From Rheum nobile (taxonomy: Eukaryota > Streptophyta > Magnoliopsida > Caryophyllales > Polygonaceae), in NCBI GenBank assembly GCA_027886185.1, contig WOAB01000188.1, forward strand, positions 3,162,001 to 3,226,000: a DNA stretch of 64,000 nt, written 5' to 3'. The position numbers and the translations under genes are program-made. The notes below the pieces were generated by a model. The model was not told the origin of the DNA and did not search any database. It was given only the letters and a program-made list of their open reading frames with translations. Shown one piece after another: positions 58,179 through 64,000 of this stretch; within the stretch, counting starts at the first letter, position 1; each line of letters starts with the position of its first letter.

Positions 58179-58371
58179 AAAGGTTTTAAAACGGGTTTGG
58201 GATTTTTATATCATTTATCCGTTTCGAAAATGCTTTAAAAAGGGCTCTGAATTTTCAAAGTAAAAAGAATTTAAAAACACCGTTCATAGTCATGTCTTCT
58301 GGATAGTCTGATATAGTAAGCTTGCTTCTATGTCTAGAAAGACTAATTCCTTCATCGTTATCCTATAGGAG

Positions 58372-59292
58372 ATGGGTGCATGTATATCTCTGAAGAAGGG
58401 GTCGGAAGATGCCAAGATGGATTCACCGTCTACCGAGAGGCTAGACTTCCCTATACCCTAGAGATGCTTCGAGGTTGGAGGCCCGAGCAGCCCATCTGAG
58501 GAGATCAAGCATGTGCTTCCTGAGTCGGTAGTCCTAGTGTCAAGAAATGTTGTAGTTCCTGTGACAACACCAGTGGAGCCACCAAGGGAGGAAGCAATGC
58601 AAGGAGATGAATCGTCGAGGTATGCGAGAGGATACTACCATGACGATTACCTGATGGATATGATTATTGAAGGGAGCGAGGAGGAAGATGAAGAAGAGGA
58701 CCCCATAGAGGATTACCCAGAAGAGGAAGAAGAGGAAGAGGACCCCATCGAGGATGATCCCGAGGAGGATGCCGAGATGGACCTCAGCGGACATAACCAG
58801 GAGTCTGATGACTTGAGGCACTTGCTGGTGGATAGTCAGGAAATAGGGATACAATTTATTCACCCCAGTACAGAGTTACCACCTATGCAAGAGTTGCCAC
58901 CAGTGCCAGAGTACGCACCCATGTCAGAAGCTGATTGGGAGAAATTGTATACCGAGTACGGTATTAGGAGAAGTGACAGGGAATCTCAGCATATCCCTAC
59001 TCCAAGAAGAAGGAGGTCAGAATCCGAACTGCAGGAGATCCTCCGCCAGAGCGAGGTAATCTCTGCATAACAGCAGCGTCGGAGGGATGAGCTGATCGCT
59101 AGTACTTAGAGGAGGACTGGGATAGGAGGGCCAGTCATGGACGACCCATACCTTACCATGACTGAGATAGGACCATGTGCTTCAGGGTCAAGCCGGGTGC
59201 GAAACCCATCGCCAGAGCTCGATGGTGAGCCTAATCCGAAGAGACCATGCACGAGTAGCCAGTCTTATGGGAGACATTTTGGAACGCCTTGA
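58372..59292 (+). pseudogene. TekD accessory ORF: acidic protein with predicted N-myristoylation site
   Basis: One frame of 307 codons from ATG 58372 to TGA 59290-59292, with stops at 58459-58461, 59068-59070 and 59107-59109. Order: MGACIS (MG-x-C-x-S myristoylation/palmitoylation pattern) and basic KK; a region HVLPESVVL shared with TekA; a strongly acidic block (EEEDEEEDPIED and related); PEYAPMSEADWE; RRSDRESQ; RRRRSESELQEILRQSE; and a C terminus with RVRNPSPELDGE and PKRPCTSSQSYG. Length, order and both termini match the TekA ORF although the stops differ. The acidic block differs in repeat number. No family is recognised. It sits between LTR and gag, so it may be read from the same transcript; a role in targeting or assembly is speculation. 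Confidence 0.7.
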
Positions 59293-59583
59293 TGAGGATT
59301 GGCGTTGCCTATCGCAGTAGTTTCATTTCTTAGTATTCCAAGTTTGTACTATGTGTAATATTTCAATATTACGGAAAGTACTCTGAGAAACACATATATC
59401 TTCGAGCAATGTTGTCCTAGCGCTAGGATGATAGACTTATGTGTAGCTTGTGTAACAATTCGAAGGTTCATCTATAAAATGCCAAGTTGATCTATTCTGA
59501 GTAATTTATTTACGTTGGTATATTACATAAGTAGATTGCATAATATTAATGTATTGAATGCTTGGAATTGGATCGGTAAACAG
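59293..59583 (+). other. Spacer between accessory ORF and gag of TekD
   Basis: About 290 bases without a recognised frame, similar to 4945-5234 in TekA. Confidence 0.6.
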
Positions 59584-62500
59584 ATGGTGAACCCAAGAAA
59601 CACGAGAAACTCGATTCGAGTCGGTGCTGGGACTAGCCAAGATCCCAGGCCAGCAGAAAGAGGTGTTCAGGATGAGCACGAGTCAGAGTCTCGCGTCCAG
59701 CAGAGGCGTGAAGGTCAAGATCAGACCCAAGCGCCGGCGCTATTTGATGCCGCAGCTGTTGAGGCGTTTTGAGGGATTGTGATGCAGGCAATTGCAGACG
59801 TATTGAGACCCAGTGCGCCTCAAGCGCAAGAAGTGCATACTCACCCAGCGGTTCCTGATGTTGTGGAACCCAGAAACCCTGTGATTCAGGAGAATGCCGT
59901 CAGGGCTAGAGACAGCTATGGTCGCGCTCTTAAGACCATCACTTCCATGAGGCCCGATTGCTATAACGGGAAAGGGGAGCCAGTAGCAGTGACTCATTCG
60001 TTCTCCCATATGGAGAGGCTGTTTCGGAATGTGGAGTGTACCGAGGCCGAGAAGGTCCATATCGCTTCTCTTCAGCTGAAGGAGGAGGCTAGCGAGTGGT
60101 GGGAAAACACAGGTTTGGCTGAGAGCCTAGTGTTGACTTGGTCGATGTTCAAGACCAAGATGGTTGATCGCTTTTTCTCTCGTGCTATGAGAGAGGAGAA
60201 GCATAAAGAGTTCTTGTACCCAAAGACGGATGGTCTGAGAGTGACCGAGTTGGCGTCTAAGTTCAATCACCTTTTACAGTACGCCACTGCCGAGATCACC
60301 AGCGAGGCCCAAAAGATCTGGTACTTCCACGAGTGGATGAGCCCGGATATCAAGCCGTTAATGGTGCACCACACATGCTCTACCTTGGAACAGTATGTGG
60401 ATTGTGCCTATAAGCTGGAGGTAACTCTTGAGGAGTCGACCAAGAGGCGCAACCGACAGAAGTCGATGCAGAACCAGAACCAGGGAGGTGGTTTTAAGCA
60501 CCCTGCGCCACCGTCCAACTTTGCCAAGTCCGGCCGAGCTAAGACGGAGATGACACAAGGAGGATCGACTCAGCTGTCAGGGCAGACCCGGAGTTCAGTT
60601 CAGTGTTATAAATGTGGTACAGCTGGGCATAAGAGCAATGAGTGTCAGAAGGAGAAGAGGTCGTGCTTTGGGTGTGGACGTGATGGTCATCTGCAGAAGT
60701 ACTGCAAGTAGGGGAAGCAGAAGGGAGTAGAGTCGCAGCAAGGGTCAGTTCATCAGAGCAACCGACCTAGGTTTAAGCCTGCCGAGACTCCTAGCCCTTT
60801 AGTGCAGACGATTGCTCAGAACAGGGGAAAGGCCCCAGCTATTTCTGGAAGTCAGGGCCAACGCTTGTACGAGATGCGTGAAGCAGATGGACCCAACGCC
60901 CCAATTGCTCAAGGTACTCTATACCTTCACTCCACTTCAGTGTGCATTCTGTTTGATTCTGGTGCTACGCATTCCTTTATTTCGGATAGCTGTGTTAGCA
61001 AGTTAGATTTAGTGTGCAACGATTCGTGCGACCCTTTCGTCGTTAATCTTCCTAATGGAGAACATTTGGTGGGAACCAAGCATTTGTCCGACTTTCCGAT
61101 TACCATTCAGGGTAAGGAATTCGAGGCAGATTTAATCTGCATAGTCATGGCTCCATACGACATTATTCTCGGTATGGATTGGCTGACGCATCACAAGGCG
61201 GTGATCGACTTCAGTTCAAGAATGGTGACGGTGTCATCTGGGGGCCAGTTTGTGTGCAAGTTCAAAGGTCGAAATGACGCTGATAACGGCAAGCTGATCA
61301 ATGCGATGGCTGCGTTTAAGCTACTACGACAAGGATGTGTCGAGTACCTTTGCTACTTGGATTCGCCTGCGAAGGATGGACTTGAGGTTCTTGATATTCC
61401 TGTAGTTAGGGAGTTTTCGGATGTCTTTCCGGAAGAAATTCCTGGATTACCCCCGAACCGTGACGTAGAGTTTTCAATTGATCTTGAGCCTGGTACCGCG
61501 CCAATTTCTAAGGCACCGTATCGGATGGCTCCTACTGAGATGCAAGAATTGAAGAATCAACTTGAAGATCTCCTTGACAAAGGTTATGTCAGGCCGAGTG
61601 CATCGCCGTGGGGTGCTCCAGTATTATTCATCAAAAAGAAGGACGGATCGTTCCGACTTTGTATCGACTACCGAGAGTTGAACAAGGTGACGATCAAGAA
61701 CAAGTATCCTTTGCCTAGGATTGATGACTTGTTGGACCAGTTGCAGGGAGCAAAGGTTTTCTCCAAGATTGACCTGAGATCTGGATATCATCAACTCAGG
61801 ATTCGTAAGCAGGACATTCCTAGAACTGCGTTTAGGACCAGATATGGTCATTACGAGTTCGTGGTGATGCCTTTTGGGCTTACAAATGATCCAGCTGTCT
61901 TTATGGATTTGATGAACCGATGTTTTCACCAATACTTGGATAAGTTCGTGGTGGTCTTCATAGACGACATTCTGATCTATTCTCTGAATGAAGAAGTCCA
62001 CGAGGAATATCTGCGGATTTCCTTGTCAATCCTTAGACAACATCAGCTTTTTGCTAAATTGTCTAAATGTGAATTCTGGATAAAGGAAGTGGCTTTCTTA
62101 GGCCACGTGATCAATAAAAATGGGGTTATGGTTGATCCCCAAAAGATTGAAGCGGTGGCTAAATGGACACAGCCCCAGAACGTGAAGGAGGTGCGTAGTT
62201 TTCTTGGACTTGTCGGGTATTATAGAAGGTTCGTAGAAGGATTTTCAAAGATCGCTCTACCTATGACCAATCTACTCCGTAAGGTCCATAAGAAGTTTGT
62301 CTGGAATGACAAGTGCGAGGCCAGTTTCCAGGAGTTGAAGCGACGGCTGACCTCGGCACCCGTGTTAGCACTCCCAGAAGGAAATGACGAGTATGTGGTC
62401 TATAGTGATGCTTCAAAGTGTGGTCTGGGTTGTGTACTGATGCAGAGAGGCAGAGTTATTGCTTACGCATCTAGACAACTCAAGACTTACGAAGAAAACT

Positions 62501-64000
62501 ATCCGACCCATGATCTTGAGTTAGCAGCGGTTGTCTTTGTGCTAAAGATTTGGAGGCATTACCTCTACGGTATAAGATGCCAAGTCTTCACTGACCACAA
62601 AAGTCTCAAGTATATATTTACTCAAAAGGAGCTAAATATGAGACAACGCCGCTGGCTAGAGTTACTCAAAGACTACGACATGGAGTTGCTGTATCATCCG
62701 GGCAAGGCTAATGTAGTAGCCGATGCACTAAGCCGGAAGACAACGCACGAGACTGTAGTTGCTCTACTTACTGCTCAGACCAAGCTAAACCAAGAGTCAT
62801 GCGACATTGAAGTCTTGTATGACCAGCGTAGAGGGTACCTGAGTATGATGGAAATTCAGGCTACACTGCTGGATCAGATCAAAGAAAAGCAAGTCGATGA
62901 CATCATCTTGGTGAAGTTAAGCAGTGAAGTGATGGATGGGAAAGCTCCCAGTTTTGTGGTTCAGGATGATGGATCACTTTGGTTTCAGGATCGGATCTGT
63001 GTGCCTGACACAGAAGGTCTTCATCAGTTGGTGATGAGAGAAGCTCATTCATCTGCTTATTTTGTGCATCTTGGCTCTAGCAAGATGTACAAGGACCTCA
63101 AGAAGAAGTTTTGGTGGCCAAACATGAAGTGGGACGTGGCAGACTTTGTGGCAAAGTGCTTAACTTGCCAGAAGGTCAAGATCGAACACCGCAGGCCAGG
63201 TGGTGAGTTGCTACCTCTCCCAGTGCCAGAATGGAAATGGGAGGACATCGCCATGGACTTCGTCACTGGGCTACCAAATACTCGAAGTCAGAGGGATGCT
63301 ATATGGGTAATTGTGCATAGGCTTACGAAGAGTACTCATTTCATAGCCATCAAGACCACATGGGAAACCCAGAAGTTAGCAGAAGTCTACCAGAAGGAGA
63401 TTGTCCGCTTATATGGCATTCCTAAGACCATTGTATCGGATCGAGATGGCTGTTTCATGTCAAGGTTCTGGCAGGAACTTCATAAGGCTATGGGAACCGA
63501 GTTGAGGTTCAGCATCGCATTTCATCCTCGGACAGATGGCTAGTCTGAAAGGACCATCCAGACCCTGGAGGATATGCTTAGAGCTTGTGTACTCGATCGT
63601 CCGACTAGCTGGAAGGACAGCTTGAGTCTGATTGAGTTCACATACAACAATAGCTGGCATGCTACAATCAAGATGGCACCGTTTGAAGCTTTGTATGGTC
63701 GCAGATGCAGATCTTCGATTTGTTGGGATGATAATGCCGACAAAATTCTGCTTGGACTAGAGTTGGTCGAAAGGACGGCCTCAGACATTGCTTTGATCAG
63801 ACAAAGGATGTTGACCGCTCAGAGTCGACAGAAGTCCTACGCAGATCGGAAGCACAAGACTGTCGAGTTCAAGGTCGGTGACAAGGTTTTTGTCAAGGTA
63901 TCGCCATCCAAAGGAGTTTTCAGATTTGGTAAGCGTGGGAAGCTTAACCCTCGCTACATGGGACCATTCGAGATTCTGGATAGAGTAGGATCTCTAGCGT
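59584..64000 (+). pseudogene. TekD gag-pro-pol polyprotein (inactivated, runs off window)
   Basis: One frame from ATG 59584. Order: Gag core (DSYGRALKTITSMRPD, EASEWWENTGLAESL), CCHC knuckles CYKCGTAGHKSNEC and CFGCGRDGHLQKYC (near 60604-60705), protease with an intact LFDSGATHSF (near 60950-60980), RT with CIDYRELNKVTIKNKYPLPR and FIDDILIY (near 61955-61980), RNase H (DHKSLKYIF, HPGKANVVADALSR), integrase zinc region and core. Stops: TGA 59770-59772, TAG 60709-60711 and TAG 63541-63543, the last two at Gln codons in TekA. At 63316-63318 the first catalytic integrase residue is His (VIVHRLTKS) where TekA has Asp. The chromodomain-like end is beyond the window. Confidence 0.94.

Larger units (their letters stand above)
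55735..64000 (+). mobile_element. TekD: Tekay-like Ty3/gypsy element, plus strand, cut by window end
   Basis: Order: 5' LTR (55735-58161), tRNA-Met primer site, accessory acidic ORF, gag-pro-pol in one frame to the window end. It is a close relative of TekA with the same plan and no shared stops. ATAAT (55730-55734) would be the left target duplication; the right side is outside the window. It is inactive, with several stops and a changed integrase aspartate. Confidence 0.93.

Overview
The window is nuclear plant DNA, probably from a dicot. It is a heterochromatin-like stack of nested transposons. The evidence is plant-type Ty3/gypsy (Tekay-like) and Ty1/copia elements primed by initiator tRNA-Met, an L1-type LINE with an RNase H domain, a Mutator-type MITE, degenerate TTTAGGG telomere-like motifs, and GT-AG introns in the one host-gene fragment. 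No organelle, bacterial, tRNA, rRNA or CRISPR feature is seen.

Layout. 1-8805: element TekA (minus), a Tekay-like Ty3/gypsy copy with 2.4 kb LTRs and an extra ORF between the 5' LTR and gag; it sits inside a relative, TekB (plus), of which only the integrase tail and a rearranged 3' LTR (to 10635) are in the window. 10636-12806: host DNA with three exons (minus) of a PrmA-like ribosomal protein L11 methyltransferase gene, broken by an in-frame stop. 12807-20795: TekC (plus), a complete insertion with an AACAG target-site duplication whose middle (most of RT, RNase H and most of integrase) is deleted. 20801-26055: host sequence, a possible CACTA terminus and a decayed LINE (plus). 26056-54240: CopA, a decayed copia element (minus), split at its GAG-pre-integrase region by a very large block (30463-53837). 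That block looks like one LTR-like unit that contains 14 tandem copies of an ~864 bp repeat. Inside the first repeat copy lies copia element CopB (33888-42560, duplication GGTAG), and inside CopB are a Tekay solo LTR (36248-38689, duplication GGAAC) and a second, unrelated solo LTR (40087-40844, duplication ATCAC). 54349-54788: a MULE-type MITE with a 9 bp duplication. 55735-64000: TekD (plus), a second long Tekay copy, cut by the window end.

TekA and TekD share the same plan: LTR, PBS, a ~307-codon acidic ORF beginning MG-x-C-x-S (predicted N-myristoylation), then gag-pro-pol in one frame. Both are dead, with stops at different positions, plus a changed protease triad (TekA) or integrase aspartate (TekD). 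The points most worth follow-up are this conserved extra ORF, the LTR-embedded satellite, a 36 bp-arm perfect palindrome made at the TekB polypurine tract/LTR junction, and the PrmA gene remnant. All identifications come from reading the sequence; no database search was possible.
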